Below, piece by piece: positions 18,967 through 27,797 of a stretch of DNA of 64,000 nucleotides (position 1 is its first letter; the number at the start of each line of letters is the position of its first letter). The stretch is taken from positions 31,145 through 95,144 of the forward strand of contig CAZXYZ010000032.1 of assembly GCA_964645045.1 (NCBI GenBank). Reading direction: 5' to 3'. A program made the translations under genes and the position numbers. The stretch is from Anammoximicrobium sp964645045. GTDB taxonomy: Bacteria; Planctomycetota; Planctomycetia; Pirellulales; Pirellulaceae. The notes beneath the pieces were generated by a model that saw nothing but the letters and a program-made list of their open reading frames with translations, was not told the DNA's origin and made no database searches.

Positions 18967-21456
18967 ATGGCCGTTCTTTCACCCGATGTCCGTTGCACGC
19001 ACTGCGGCCTGCCCGTGCCGTTGGGGCTGGTCGATCCGGCCGCTGGCGAGCAGTTTTGTTGTCAGGGCTGCCGGACCGTGTACCAGGTAATCCACGGCTG
19101 TGGGCTGGATCGGTTCTATCGGCTCCGTGAGTCGGCCGACGCGACAGCAACGCCGGCGCGGACGACCCAGCGGCAGTACGGCGAGTACGATGACGGGGTG
19201 TTCCGCGGTCTGTACTGCCAAACGTTGGCCGACGGCGCCCAGGCGACGGAATTGTACCTGGAGGGCGTTCATTGCGCGGCTTGCGTCTGGCTGGTAGAAA
19301 AACTGCCACAGGTGCTGCCGGGCGTGATCGAATCGCGGCTGGACATGCGCCGCTGTCTGGTGCGGATTCGCTGGCAAGACGAACGAGTCAAACTGTCGCG
19401 CATCGCGCGGATGCTGGATTCGCTGGGCTACCCGCCCCATCCGGCTCGCGACGTGCGGGCCCGCGAAATGCGGCGGCGGGAGGATCATCGCTTCCTGATC
19501 CGGATCGGCGTTGCGGCGGCCTGTGCCGGCAACGTCATGACGCTGGCCTTTGCGCTGTATGGAGGCATGTTTTCGGGTATCGAAGCCGAGTACGCGCGGC
19601 TGTTCCGCTGGACCAGCATGCTGTTCGGCCTGATTGCCCTGTTGTGGCCGGGCAGCCTGTTCTTTCGCGGCGCCTGGGCGGCACTGCGGACGCGCACCGC
19701 CCACTTGGACTTGCCGATTGCCCTGGGGCTGTTGGCTGGCGGACTGGCTGGCTCGGTGAATGCCGTTCTGGACCGCGGAGAAATTTACTTCGATTCGCTA
19801 ACGATGCTCGTGTTCCTGCTGCTGGTGGGACGCTGGATCCAGCGGCGGCAACAGCGGTGGACCGGCGACGCGGTGGAACTGCTGTTCTCACTGACTCCCA
19901 CGTCTGCGCGCCGTGTCGTGGACGGCCGCATCGAAGAAGTGCCGATCGAAGCGGTCACGCCCGGCGACCTGATCGAAGTCCGCGCCGGCGACTCGGTGCC
20001 GGTGGACGGCGTGGTGCTGGAGGGCCATTCGACGCTCGACCAATCGCTGCTCAGCGGCGAATCGCGGCCCGTGGCCGTCGAACCGGACCAGGCCGTGAGT
20101 GCCGGCACGGTGAATGTCGCCTCGCGATTGGTCATTCGCGTCAAAGCCGTGGGCGACCAGACGCGCGTGGGCAGGCTGATGAATCTGGTGGAGGAATGCA
20201 GCCGGCGGCGCGCGCCGATCGTCCAGTTCGCCGATCGGGTCGCGGTTTGGTTTGTGGTCGTGCTGCTGACGCTCTCGGCCGTGACTTTTGCGGTCTGGCT
20301 GTGGCTGGCGCCCCAGCGGGCCATCGACAACGCAGTAGCCCTGCTGATCGTCGCGTGCCCTTGTGCGCTGGGGCTGGCGACGCCGCTGGCCTTGACGGTC
20401 GCGATCGGGCGGGCGGCTCGCCGCGGGATTCTGATCAAGGGCGGCGAAGTTCTGGAGTTGCTCGCGCGGCCAGGCGTGCTGATCCTCGACAAGACGGGCA
20501 CGATCACGGCAGGCAAAACCCGAGTCATTTCGTGGGTTGGCAGCGACGACGCCAAGACGTGGGTGGCCGCGTTGGAGTCGCATTCGGCGCACCCGGTCGC
20601 TGTGGCCCTGCGCGCCGTCGCCGGAACGGACTCGGCACGCGAGTCGCATCCTCTCGACGTTCGCGAGACCGTGCAGACGCCCGGCGGAGGCTTGACCGGC
20701 CTGATCGACAGCCGTCGCCTGGTCGTCGGTTCGCCGCGTTTCGTGCGAGCACACGACGTTGTGGTGCCGGCCGAGATGGACGCAGCGGAACGGGTGGCGG
20801 TTCTGGCCGGCATGACGCCAGTCTTCGTGGCGGTCGACGGCCGTTGCGTCGCGGTGGCGGGATTGGGCGATCCGATCCGCGAGGATGCGGCGTCGGCGCT
20901 GGCGGAATTGAGGCGGCTCGGCTGGTCGCTTCGCATCCTGTCCGGCGATCATCCGGAGGTGGTCGCGGCGGTGGCGGAGCAGCTTCAGGTCCCGCCCGAG
21001 GCGGCCGCGGGCAACGTGACGCCGGAGGAGAAAGTGGCCTACGTCGAGCGACTGCGTCAGCACGGATCGGTCGTCATGGTAGGCGATGGCGTCAACGATG
21101 CGGCGGCCTTGTCGGCGGCCACCGTAGGCATCGCCGTTCATGGCGGCGCGGAAGCCAGCTTGTCGGCCGCCGATATCTACCTGAGTCGCCCCGGCCTGAC
21201 GCCGGTCGTCGACTTGGTGGGCGCGGCGAGCAGCACGGTCCGCGCGATCCAGCGGAGCCTTGTCGCCTCGCTGATTTACAATACCTTGGCCGCCAGCCTG
21301 GCGGTGACCGGGGTGATCGGCCCGCTGGTCGCGGCGATCCTGATGCCCCTCAGTTCCTTGACGGTCTTGACGCTGGCCTTTGCCTCGCACACCTTTCGAA
21401 ATACGGCGAACACCGGCAAGGCAGGTGCAGAACCAGCAGCTGGGATGTTAGAATGA
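18967..21456 (+). CDS. ccoI: CcoI/FixI-type copper-transporting P1B ATPase
   Basis: An 829-aa P-type ATPase. The extra N-terminal cysteine domain (CTHCGLPVP, FCCQGCRTVY, residues 10-45) is specific to the CcoI/FixI group that supplies copper for cbb3 oxidase assembly. A heavy-metal domain follows with HCAAC at 102-106, then the ion channel motif Cys464-Pro-Cys, the phosphorylated Asp508 (DKTGT), the HP motif (SAHPVA) and GDGVND at 706-711. SGES replaces TGES in the actuator loop. FixH and a SafE-like protein, its usual neighbours, are 5 kb away on the other strand; no ccoNOP genes are in the window. No clear ribosome site precedes the ATG. Confidence 0.88.
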   Translation: MAVLSPDVRCTHCGLPVPLGLVDPAAGEQFCCQGCRTVYQVIHGCGLDRFYRLRESADATATPARTTQRQYGEYDDGVFRGLYCQTLADGAQATELYLEGVHCAACVWLVEKLPQVLPGVIESRLDMRRCLVRIRWQDERVKLSRIARMLDSLGYPPHPARDVRAREMRRREDHRFLIRIGVAAACAGNVMTLAFALYGGMFSGIEAEYARLFRWTSMLFGLIALLWPGSLFFRGAWAALRTRTAHLDLPIALGLLAGGLAGSVNAVLDRGEIYFDSLTMLVFLLLVGRWIQRRQQRWTGDAVELLFSLTPTSARRVVDGRIEEVPIEAVTPGDLIEVRAGDSVPVDGVVLEGHSTLDQSLLSGESRPVAVEPDQAVSAGTVNVASRLVIRVKAVGDQTRVGRLMNLVEECSRRRAPIVQFADRVAVWFVVVLLTLSAVTFAVWLWLAPQRAIDNAVALLIVACPCALGLATPLALTVAIGRAARRGILIKGGEVLELLARPGVLILDKTGTITAGKTRVISWVGSDDAKTWVAALESHSAHPVAVALRAVAGTDSARESHPLDVRETVQTPGGGLTGLIDSRRLVVGSPRFVRAHDVVVPAEMDAAERVAVLAGMTPVFVAVDGRCVAVAGLGDPIREDAASALAELRRLGWSLRILSGDHPEVVAAVAEQLQVPPEAAAGNVTPEEKVAYVERLRQHGSVVMVGDGVNDAAALSAATVGIAVHGGAEASLSAADIYLSRPGLTPVVDLVGAASSTVRAIQRSLVASLIYNTLAASLAVTGVIGPLVAAILMPLSSLTVLTLAFASHTFRNTANTGKAGAEPAAGMLE

Positions 21457-21487
21457 TGTCCCACCCATGTACAGGTGCTCGCTTCGC

Positions 21488-21555
21488 TGGAGTTCACGCT
21501 TTACCGTGTTTTTCGGCGGGCATGGCCCGCCCGGCACGCTAAAGCGTGAACTCCA
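21488..21555. repeat. Inverted repeat, 'ggagttcacgctttagcgtg' family
   Basis: Arms 21488-21508 and 21535-21555 match with one mismatch and enclose a second small hairpin (ggcgggcatggcccgcc). It lies after the copper ATPase gene and could end its transcript. Confidence 0.82.
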
Positions 21556-21670
21556 ACAAGGCCCGACACGGCGGGTTTCCCAGAAATGGCACCGTTACAG
21601 CGGTGGAATAATGATGTCCGCAAGGGCCGCAAATGATGTTGGTCAACCGAGTTTAACGAGGAGAGCACGA

Positions 21671-23005
21671 ATGACCCGCAATGTCTGGACCCGAAGGGGC
21701 TTCTTGCGCACGGCCGCGTCGGGCGCGGCCTTGGGATTCGCCCCGGCCATCGTGCCGGCATCGGCGTTGGGCCGCGGCCTGCTGACAGCGCCCAGCGAGC
21801 GGATTACGGTGGGGTTGATCGGCGCCGGCCGGCAGTTGTTCTATAAGAATTGGCCGCAGTTCGCCAAGATGGGCGATGTCCAGGTGATTGCGGTTTGCGA
21901 CGTCGATGCGTGGCGGCTGGAGCAAGTCCACGGCGCGATCGAGAAGCATTATGCCGCGCAAGTGGCCGCCGGTACGCACGGCGGCTGCCAGGCGTACCGC
22001 GACTATCGCGAAGTGCTGGGCCGCAAGGACATCGACGCGGTGATGATCAGCACGCCCGACCATTGGCACGTGCCGCTGGCCATCGAGGCGGCACAGGCCG
22101 GCAAAGACGTCTCGTTGGAAAAGCCCATCACGCGGACGATCGCCGAGGGCCAGCGGCTGGTGCGTGCCATTCGCACCGCGGGCCGGGTGTTTCGCGTGGA
22201 CAGCGAATTCCGCTCGGAGGCGAACTTTCACCGGATGGCCGAACTGGTCCACAATGGCCGGATCGGCCAGATCAAAGCGATTCGCGTCGGCGTCCCGCCT
22301 GGGGACAACGTCGATTGTCCGCCTACGCCGGACATGCCGGTACCCGAGGAATTGGATTACCAACGGTGGCAAGGGGCGGCGCCGCGGGCGCCCTATACCG
22401 TCAACCGGGTTCATCCCCGCAACGAGTTCGGCCGGCCCGGCTGGATGCGCGTCCTGCACTACTGCGACGGCATGATCACCAACTGGGGAGCGCACCTGTG
22501 CGACATTGCCCAATGGTGCCACGGGACGGAACGGACGGGGCCTGTCGAGATCGCGGGCGAAGGCGTCTGGCCGCCGCCGGGAAAGCTGTGGAACGTGCTG
22601 AAGACGTTCCGCGTGACCTACCGGTTTGCGGATGGCACGACGCAGGAATACGAGACTTCGAAACCGTACGTGCGGATCGAGGGGACCGAGGGCTGGATCC
22701 ACGGCGAGTACGGCAAGGGCTTGGACGCCGAACCGAAGTCGATCCTGGCCTCGAAGATCAAGGACGGCGAGATCCGCTTCCCGCTGAAGAGCGACAAGCA
22801 GGACTTTATCGACGCGGTCAAGACGCGCGGCCGCACGCTGGAAGACGAAGAAGTCGGCCACCGCACGACGTCGCTTTGCCATCTGGGACACATCGCCATC
22901 CGGCTGGGGCAGACCTTGACATGGGATCCGCAGCAGGAGCAATTCACCGGCAACGACGCGGCTAACGCGTACCTGGACACGCCGATGCCGGCCAAGGCGG
23001 GCTGA
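21671..23005 (+). CDS. Gfo/Idh/MocA family oxidoreductase, exported
   Basis: A 444-aa NAD(P)-dependent dehydrogenase-like protein. The ATG is eight bases after GAGGAG. A twin-arginine leader (WTRRGFLRTAASGAALGFAP) indicates folded export. The Rossmann glycine motif GLIGAGRQ occurs near residue 48 and the family signature EKPITRTIAEGQRL near 145, so the catalytic lysine is present. Planctomycetes carry dozens of such exported paralogues, thought to act on sugars or inositols; the substrate is unknown. It is convergent with the lipoprotein gene, 21 nt apart. Confidence 0.88.
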   Translation: MTRNVWTRRGFLRTAASGAALGFAPAIVPASALGRGLLTAPSERITVGLIGAGRQLFYKNWPQFAKMGDVQVIAVCDVDAWRLEQVHGAIEKHYAAQVAAGTHGGCQAYRDYREVLGRKDIDAVMISTPDHWHVPLAIEAAQAGKDVSLEKPITRTIAEGQRLVRAIRTAGRVFRVDSEFRSEANFHRMAELVHNGRIGQIKAIRVGVPPGDNVDCPPTPDMPVPEELDYQRWQGAAPRAPYTVNRVHPRNEFGRPGWMRVLHYCDGMITNWGAHLCDIAQWCHGTERTGPVEIAGEGVWPPPGKLWNVLKTFRVTYRFADGTTQEYETSKPYVRIEGTEGWIHGEYGKGLDAEPKSILASKIKDGEIRFPLKSDKQDFIDAVKTRGRTLEDEEVGHRTTSLCHLGHIAIRLGQTLTWDPQQEQFTGNDAANAYLDTPMPAKAG

Positions 23006-23026
23006 AGCCGCAGCTATGCACCAGAA

Positions 23027-23491
23027 CTACGGCGATTTTTGGGCGTAGTCGTTCAGTTCGATGACGCCTAGATCGTGCTTGTCGCCGATCTCGTCTGCCG
23101 GGATCTCGACCTCGATCGGCGAATTCTGTTCGGAAAAGGCGCCGGCCAACAGATCGCTGCCATAGCCTCGATCGCGCTGGTAAACGGCCAGTTTGTACCT
23201 GCCCGGTTTCATCCCGTTGCCCGGGCCTTCCAGCCGGAACGATCCATCCGCTTCGACGTGCGTGCTCTCGATCGGTAGCGTCGAGCCATCCTCGCCGACA
23301 CTCAAAGGCACCAGCACGAGTTCGACGACCCCCAAGGCAACCTCGCGGTTCGGTACGTCCAAGGGACTGCCGCCCTTGACGACCTTGCCCACGACAATCA
23401 CTCCATCCTTGGGAGAATAACCTCCGCCGCACCCACTGCAGCCGAGGATCGCCATGGCCAGAAGAAAACGACGTCGGGCAAACAACTTCAT
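23027..23491 (-). CDS. Small lipoprotein, partner of DUF1559 protein
   Basis: A 154-aa protein with a lipoprotein-type leader (RRRFLLAMAILGCSGCGGG) and a transthyretin-like beta fold: GKVVKGGSPLDVPNREVALG, then GSFRLEGPG and GRYKLAVYQ. GAGGA precedes the ATG by nine bases. It is 61 nt downstream of the DUF1559 gene on the same strand, a pairing seen many times in planctomycetes. It probably resides in the outer envelope; the exact role is unknown. Confidence 0.8.
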   Translation of the reverse strand: MKLFARRRFLLAMAILGCSGCGGGYSPKDGVIVVGKVVKGGSPLDVPNREVALGVVELVLVPLSVGEDGSTLPIESTHVEADGSFRLEGPGNGMKPGRYKLAVYQRDRGYGSDLLAGAFSEQNSPIEVEIPADEIGDKHDLGVIELNDYAQKSP

Positions 23492-23552
23492 CGCAGGATT
23501 CCTCGACAGGGATTTCGCGAACCGGCCACCGCCTGAACTGGGCCTCACCAGA

Positions 23553-24446
23553 CTACGGGAAGTAGATCGGTTCGCCGTCGTTTCGTTGTCCCATGCGGGC
23601 AAAATTCGGCCCGTCGATATCATACGAGATGAAATGCACGGCGCCATCCGCGAAGACCGTCATGAAGCCGCCGGGATGCGACGACCCGAAACGCTGCTGA
23701 CCGTCGCCCGTCTTTGTGTCGGGACGCGGGTCGTGGCCCGTATCCGTATATCGCATGACGTCGTGATCAAAGCCGCTGGTGTATCCCTCGTTGTCATCGC
23801 TCTGGAAACTGTTCAGGGCAGCGATATTCATGCGCTTTTCGCCTAACACCATCGTATTGGACGTGCCGTCGGTGATGTTTGCGGTCGTAATCGGTCCACC
23901 GTTGGCCCAAGTGCCGTTATTGTTGATCTGGATAACCACGCCCGTATTGTTGTGGTTGCTGCCCGCATAGTCCGTCATGCCGTGCGCGTAGGTGCCGGGG
24001 GGATTGTACCAGGAGGCCGCACTCGGCGACTGCGGAGGGCGGCGCGAGGGACAGAAGAACGTCGAAATCGCCGCACCGATCGCTTGCCGTTGACATTCGT
24101 CCTTGTCGATCCCCCCGTTTCCCCGCCAAACCAGTTCCTGTTCGATGAACGGCAGAACCTGGAATCCCCAGCCGGCGCGCTGCGTGACACCGACTTCCGG
24201 GTTCAGGCCCTGGCCGTAATCCGGCGCGTAGGTCCAACCATTGCCGCCGTGCGGAAAGTGCTTGTACGTGTCGTGATGGTTTTGGAAGGCAATGCCGAAC
24301 TGTTTGAGATGGTTCGAGCACTCCGTGCGCCGCGCCGCCTCTCGCGCTTGCTGAATGGCCGGCAGGAGCAGGGCCACCAGAATTCCGATAATGGCGATCA
24401 CCACTAACAACTCGACCAACGTGAAACCTGGATGCTGCCTACGCAT
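23553..24446 (-). CDS. DUF1559 type II/IV pseudopilin-like protein
   Basis: A 297-aa protein with a class III prepilin leader: PGFTLVELLVVIAIIGILVA at residues 6-25, with cleavage expected after Gly7. The DUF1559 body follows (EAARRTECSNHLKQFGIAFQ, then the C-terminal FADGAVHFISYDID motif). GAGGTGA precedes the ATG. The family is hugely expanded in planctomycetes and is thought to form pilus-like or secretion structures. A lipoprotein gene follows in the same unit. A broken paralogue lies at 56589-57542. Confidence 0.92.
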   Translation of the reverse strand: MRRQHPGFTLVELLVVIAIIGILVALLLPAIQQAREAARRTECSNHLKQFGIAFQNHHDTYKHFPHGGNGWTYAPDYGQGLNPEVGVTQRAGWGFQVLPFIEQELVWRGNGGIDKDECQRQAIGAAISTFFCPSRRPPQSPSAASWYNPPGTYAHGMTDYAGSNHNNTGVVIQINNNGTWANGGPITTANITDGTSNTMVLGEKRMNIAALNSFQSDDNEGYTSGFDHDVMRYTDTGHDPRPDTKTGDGQQRFGSSHPGGFMTVFADGAVHFISYDIDGPNFARMGQRNDGEPIYFP

Positions 24447-24793
24447 GGGTCACCTCACAGAAAGGACGAATTAATGAAACGGATCAGTCCTTGAAACGGA
24501 CACCTTCGTGACGAGGATAAGCTGTGCCCCAAAGGTGGCTTGGAACGTGAGTTAGTCTAACAGAATCAAAACCCGATTGCAACATTTGGCTCGGATTCCT
24601 TTGAAATTCAAGTCCCCTTTTGCGCAGCCTCAGAGGCCGTTGTAATGGGAGGGTGCATTCGGCCACCAGAAGCGCCTTCGGGCGGCCCGACTCCAACGCC
24701 GCATCAAAGCCAATCCCGACAGGCTGGATTCAGAAAAGGCAACCCAAAGCCTGTATAAATCCCAAGTTTTCCACGATGCGCACGCCCCCTTGA
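24447..24793. other. Intergenic, no gene seen
   Basis: This divergent spacer between the DUF1559 gene and the YTV gene is lower in GC near 24540-24610. I see no supported ORF or RNA gene; it must carry the DUF1559 promoter. One of the window's best promoter matches begins just after it. Confidence 0.5.
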
Positions 24794-24821
24794 TTGACAA
24801 TCCGTTACAACTGAGTTTAAT
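24794..24821 (+). promoter_or_regulatory. Sigma-70-like promoter for the YTV protein gene
   Basis: TTGACA at 24794-24799 and TTTAAT at 24816-24821 are separated by 16 bp (17 bp if TTAATA is used). The leader to the ATG would be about 110 nt. This is a consensus -35 in an otherwise promoter-poor sequence, fitting an abundant cell-wall protein. Confidence 0.55.
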
Positions 24822-24939
24822 AGTGGTTGGTCGTAACGTTTCGGGGGGATCCGCGGACGTAGTTTGGGATCTGCGTCGCCGTACCCCTGGCAACCCCTGC
24901 ACCATGCGTGTCGGCGTCTTTGAAAGGGAGGAGTCCAAA

Positions 24940-25983
24940 ATGCGTCACTATCTGTTTGTCTTGTCCGCTGTCGGTTTCATGCTCGCTTCAGCCGGATCTG
25001 CAATGGCAGGCGGTCCCGGTGCGCCCTGCGGCGGCTGTGGTGAAGTGACCTATGTCGAAAAGACCTGCTACGCCCCGGAATGGGTCACGGAAACACGCAC
25101 GGTTACCGTCTGCGAGTACGCTCAGGAGCAACGCGAAATCAAGCAGATCGTGAACAGGTGCGTGCCCGTCCAGAAACAGGTCCAGCGAGTTTGCACGGTC
25201 ATGGTTCCGGAGCAGCGGACCAAGATGTGCCAGTACACGGTCTGCCGGCCGGTCGTGCAGCAAGTCGAGCGGCAGTACACGGTGTGCGTGCCCCAGTGGC
25301 GGGACGAGGTCCGTCAGTACACGGCTTATGTCCCCACCGTCGAAACGCGCCACGGCGTACGCCGTGTCTGCAAGACCGTGACGGAAGATGTCGTGAAGAC
25401 GGTTTGCGTCGATCGCGGCCACTGGGAAACGCAGATGGTCGAAGTCCCGTGCGTTACGCGGCGCTGCGGCCTGTTCGGCCACCGCGGCTGCGGCGGATGC
25501 TGCGATCCGTGCTGCACCACGACGGTCTGCCGGAAGTGCTGGGTGCCAAACGTGGTCCAGGAACAAGTCACCGTCACCGTCTGCAAGCCGCAGATTGTCG
25601 AGGAGCCGTGCGAGTACACGGTCACCGTCTGCAAGCCCGAAGTCCGTACCTGCACCGTGAAGGTCTGCGATTACAAACAAGAAGTGCGGACCATGATGTG
25701 CAACGTGACGACCTATGAATCGGACGTCGTGCAGAAGGAAGTGACCTACACCGTTTGCGTGCCGCAGCAGAAAACGTGGACTGAAACCGTGACGTGCTAC
25801 CAGACTCAGGCGGAAGAGGTGACGCGGACCGTCACGGTTTGCGTTCCGCACCAGGTTCAGAAAGAAGTCCAGGTCAACGTCTGCCGCATGGTGCCCAAGA
25901 CGGTGCAAGTGCCGGTGCAGTGCGGCGGCGGTTGCTGCCGCGGCTGCGGGCTGTTCGCTTGCCGCCGTGGTTGCGGGTGCTGA
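24940..25983 (+). CDS. YTV-repeat cysteine-rich protein (planctomycete cell-wall type)
   Basis: A 347-aa exported protein with signal peptide (VGFMLASAGSAMA) and a start after GGGAGGAG. The body is built from many short units of the form K/R-x-V-x-x-Y-T-V-C-x-P, for example YTVCRPVVQQVERQYTVCV and VTVTVCKPQIVEEPC, which define the YTV family first noted in Rhodopirellula. About 40 cysteines occur at regular spacing, with two Cys/Gly clusters (GLFGHRGCGGCCDPCC and the C terminus GCGLFACRRGCGC). Extensive disulfide cross-linking in the wall is the likely role. A terminator follows. Confidence 0.85.
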   Translation: MRHYLFVLSAVGFMLASAGSAMAGGPGAPCGGCGEVTYVEKTCYAPEWVTETRTVTVCEYAQEQREIKQIVNRCVPVQKQVQRVCTVMVPEQRTKMCQYTVCRPVVQQVERQYTVCVPQWRDEVRQYTAYVPTVETRHGVRRVCKTVTEDVVKTVCVDRGHWETQMVEVPCVTRRCGLFGHRGCGGCCDPCCTTTVCRKCWVPNVVQEQVTVTVCKPQIVEEPCEYTVTVCKPEVRTCTVKVCDYKQEVRTMMCNVTTYESDVVQKEVTYTVCVPQQKTWTETVTCYQTQAEEVTRTVTVCVPHQVQKEVQVNVCRMVPKTVQVPVQCGGGCCRGCGLFACRRGCGC

Positions 25984-26022
25984 GCCAGTCCGCCGTCAGT
26001 CACGCAGAAGATCCTCCAGGCC

Positions 26023-26058
26023 GCGGGCCGGAACCAATTCCGGCCCGCTCCTTTTTCT
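26023..26058 (+). terminator. Intrinsic terminator of the YTV gene
   Basis: Arms gcgggccggaa (26023-26033) and ttccggcccgc (26038-26048) form a perfect 11-bp stem with loop ccaa, followed by a T-rich tract to 26058. Confidence 0.9.
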
Positions 26059-26151
26059 TGCAAGCCGTCATTCTGAGGCGCGTCCCGCGGAGGCGGACGG
26101 ATTGCCGCCGGCCTTGCGGACGCAACGATTCGCATCCCCCGTTGCTCATCG

Positions 26152-26931
26152 TCACTCATCTTTTCCCTGGCAGCACGGCGGTTTGGTCTGCTCGACGGCC
26201 TTCAGTTGCTCGCCACGGTCGTGGCCCTGCAGTCTCTCGGCCAACGGCTCGAAGGCCCCGGCCGGCACCAGCAGCCGGTCGCCCACCGTGTACAGTCCCA
26301 ACACGACCAGGATCAGCGCCGTGGCCAGCGGCAGACGGCGTCCCAGGGCACCGGTCAGGGCCTGGACACCCACGCCCAGCGACACCAGCACGGGCACCGT
26401 CCCCGCCCAAAAGGCGGCCATGACCGCCGCGCCCCAGGCAGCGCTGCCGGCTCCGGCGGCGATAATCGCAAAGGCATACAGCCAGCCGCAAGGCAACAGC
26501 GCCGTCAACAACCCAATGGCCAACGCCCGCGGCAACGGCCGCAGCCCGACTGCTGTCCGCTGGCCGACAACCACCAACCGCTGCACGAAAGCCGGCAAGC
26601 CCATGTGCGGCAGCGTAATGCCTCGATAACGCAGCAGTGCCAGTACGCCCACCGCGATCATCATCGCGCCCGCCAACACGGCTGCCACGCGCTGCAGACC
26701 CAGCAGCGGACCGCCCAGGTCCAGCGCCGCGCCCAGTACGCCACAGATCGCGCCGACCAAGGCGTACGTGGCCAGCCGCCCGCCGTGATACGCAAATTGC
26801 AGCACGGTGCGCCCGGCGTGCGAATGCGTCTCGGGCGTGCCGACGGCAAACGCCACAAGCGGTCCGCACATGCCCGCGCAGTGCAAGCTGCCGAACAGAC
26901 TCGCCAACAGTACCGCAATCAATGCCGACAT
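26152..26931 (-). CDS. SafE/TauE-like membrane protein of the cbb3 maturation group
   Basis: A 259-aa protein with six membrane segments. It starts MSALIAVLLASLFGSLHCAG and has the motif HCAGMCGPLVAF that marks the 'sulfite exporter TauE/SafE' proteins encoded with ccoG-fixH-ccoI, related to DsbD transmembrane domains; LLPCGWLYAF is the second cysteine-proline motif. The tail ends CCQGKDE, a possible metal-binding pair. GGGGGTG precedes the ATG. The upstream fixH gene is on the same strand, 58 nt away. A role in copper delivery to cytochrome oxidase is inferred. Confidence 0.82.
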   Translation of the reverse strand: MSALIAVLLASLFGSLHCAGMCGPLVAFAVGTPETHSHAGRTVLQFAYHGGRLATYALVGAICGVLGAALDLGGPLLGLQRVAAVLAGAMMIAVGVLALLRYRGITLPHMGLPAFVQRLVVVGQRTAVGLRPLPRALAIGLLTALLPCGWLYAFAIIAAGAGSAAWGAAVMAAFWAGTVPVLVSLGVGVQALTGALGRRLPLATALILVVLGLYTVGDRLLVPAGAFEPLAERLQGHDRGEQLKAVEQTKPPCCQGKDE

Positions 26932-26989
26932 CGGTCACCCCCAGAAACGAATGACGATTGACCAATGACAAATGACCAAACCGTAAAGT

Positions 26990-27526
26990 CTACGATCCAC
27001 GATCCGGCGGATATACATCCCGCTGCTCGACATAGGTAAATGTATCCGCTCCGCGTTGGATCGCCAGGCGAAACTCCCAAACGCCCGCACGACTGAACCG
27101 CACCGGCGCCTCGTACCGCCCGCGGCCGGCGGACAACAGCGTCACGGCGGTGCGGTCGCCGCCCCGCGCGTGGGAAAACGCCACGGCGTCCACCGTCGCG
27201 CCGTCCAGTGGCTGGCCGGTTCGATCCGTCAGGGTGCAGATCAACGCCCGTTCGCCCGTGGCACGAACCACCGGCCCCAATTCGATCTTGGCCGACCAGC
27301 TCAGCCGTTCGTTTTGCCGAGCTTGCGCGGCCACTGCGTCCCAGTTGAGCGCCTTTTGATAGTAGTCCGGCTCGATGGCAAACGACGCGTCGGACGTCGC
27401 CAGGTACACCATCGCCAGCATCAGCGCGATCTGCCCGGCCAACAGAGCCAAAACGAGTCCCACCCAGAACAGGCGATGTCGAGTTTCGTGGGCCGAGGCG
27501 GCAATCAGCTTCGCCGGTTCGGTCAT
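26990..27526 (-). CDS. fixH: FixH-family cytochrome oxidase maturation protein
   Basis: A 178-aa FixH-like protein: cytoplasmic stretch, one membrane helix (LFWVGLVLALLAGQIALMLA, residues about 20-42), then YYQKALNWDAVAAQARQNER, which matches the DYYxKALxWD signature, and a periplasmic beta domain. An ATG at 27526 gives the usual N terminus; a GTG at 27571 in the same frame is possible. FixH works with FixI in cbb3 oxidase assembly; here it pairs with a SafE-like gene, and ccoI is 5.5 kb away. Confidence 0.8.
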   Translation of the reverse strand: MTEPAKLIAASAHETRHRLFWVGLVLALLAGQIALMLAMVYLATSDASFAIEPDYYQKALNWDAVAAQARQNERLSWSAKIELGPVVRATGERALICTLTDRTGQPLDGATVDAVAFSHARGGDRTAVTLLSAGRGRYEAPVRFSRAGVWEFRLAIQRGADTFTYVEQRDVYPPDRGS

Positions 27527-27744
27527 CGGGAATTCTCTGTTGCTATGGATCAATCGCAGAAATGCCTTCACGGAAACGTTTCAGCCCCCTCGGCGGCCGC
27601 CACGTCCGACTGGATTCTAGGGCTTCGCATCACAAAAGACCAGATGGCTCATGTTAGGGGGGATTTGGTCGTCGCCATCGGCATCTGACCTTTACACCGG
27701 CCGGCGAATTGCACACAATGTAGTGCTACATCTGGGTATGACGC

Positions 27745-27782
27745 GAGCGGCCTCCCACCTCACCGGGAGGTCGCTCTTTTTT
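27745..27782 (+). terminator. Terminator-like hairpin in the greA leader
   Basis: A 12-bp stem (27745-27756 with 27765-27776, one G-U pair) and 8-nt loop are followed by six T's (27777-27782). It is on the plus strand just 15 nt before the greA start codon and overlaps the approach to its ribosome site, so it is either an attenuator or the end of an upstream transcript; no upstream plus-strand gene lies within 1.7 kb. Confidence 0.75.
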
Positions 27783-27797
27783 GAGGGGAGGGGAAGA

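Noticed and set aside
19888..21390. Long open frame antisense to the copper ATPase gene
   Set aside because: The forward frame carries every P-type ATPase motif; the reverse frame is repetitive Arg/His/Gln sequence.
26945..26980. Tandem tgac(c/a)aatgac words as a regulatory site
   Set aside because: Looks like low-complexity drift between fixH and the SafE-like gene; too short and imperfect to call.
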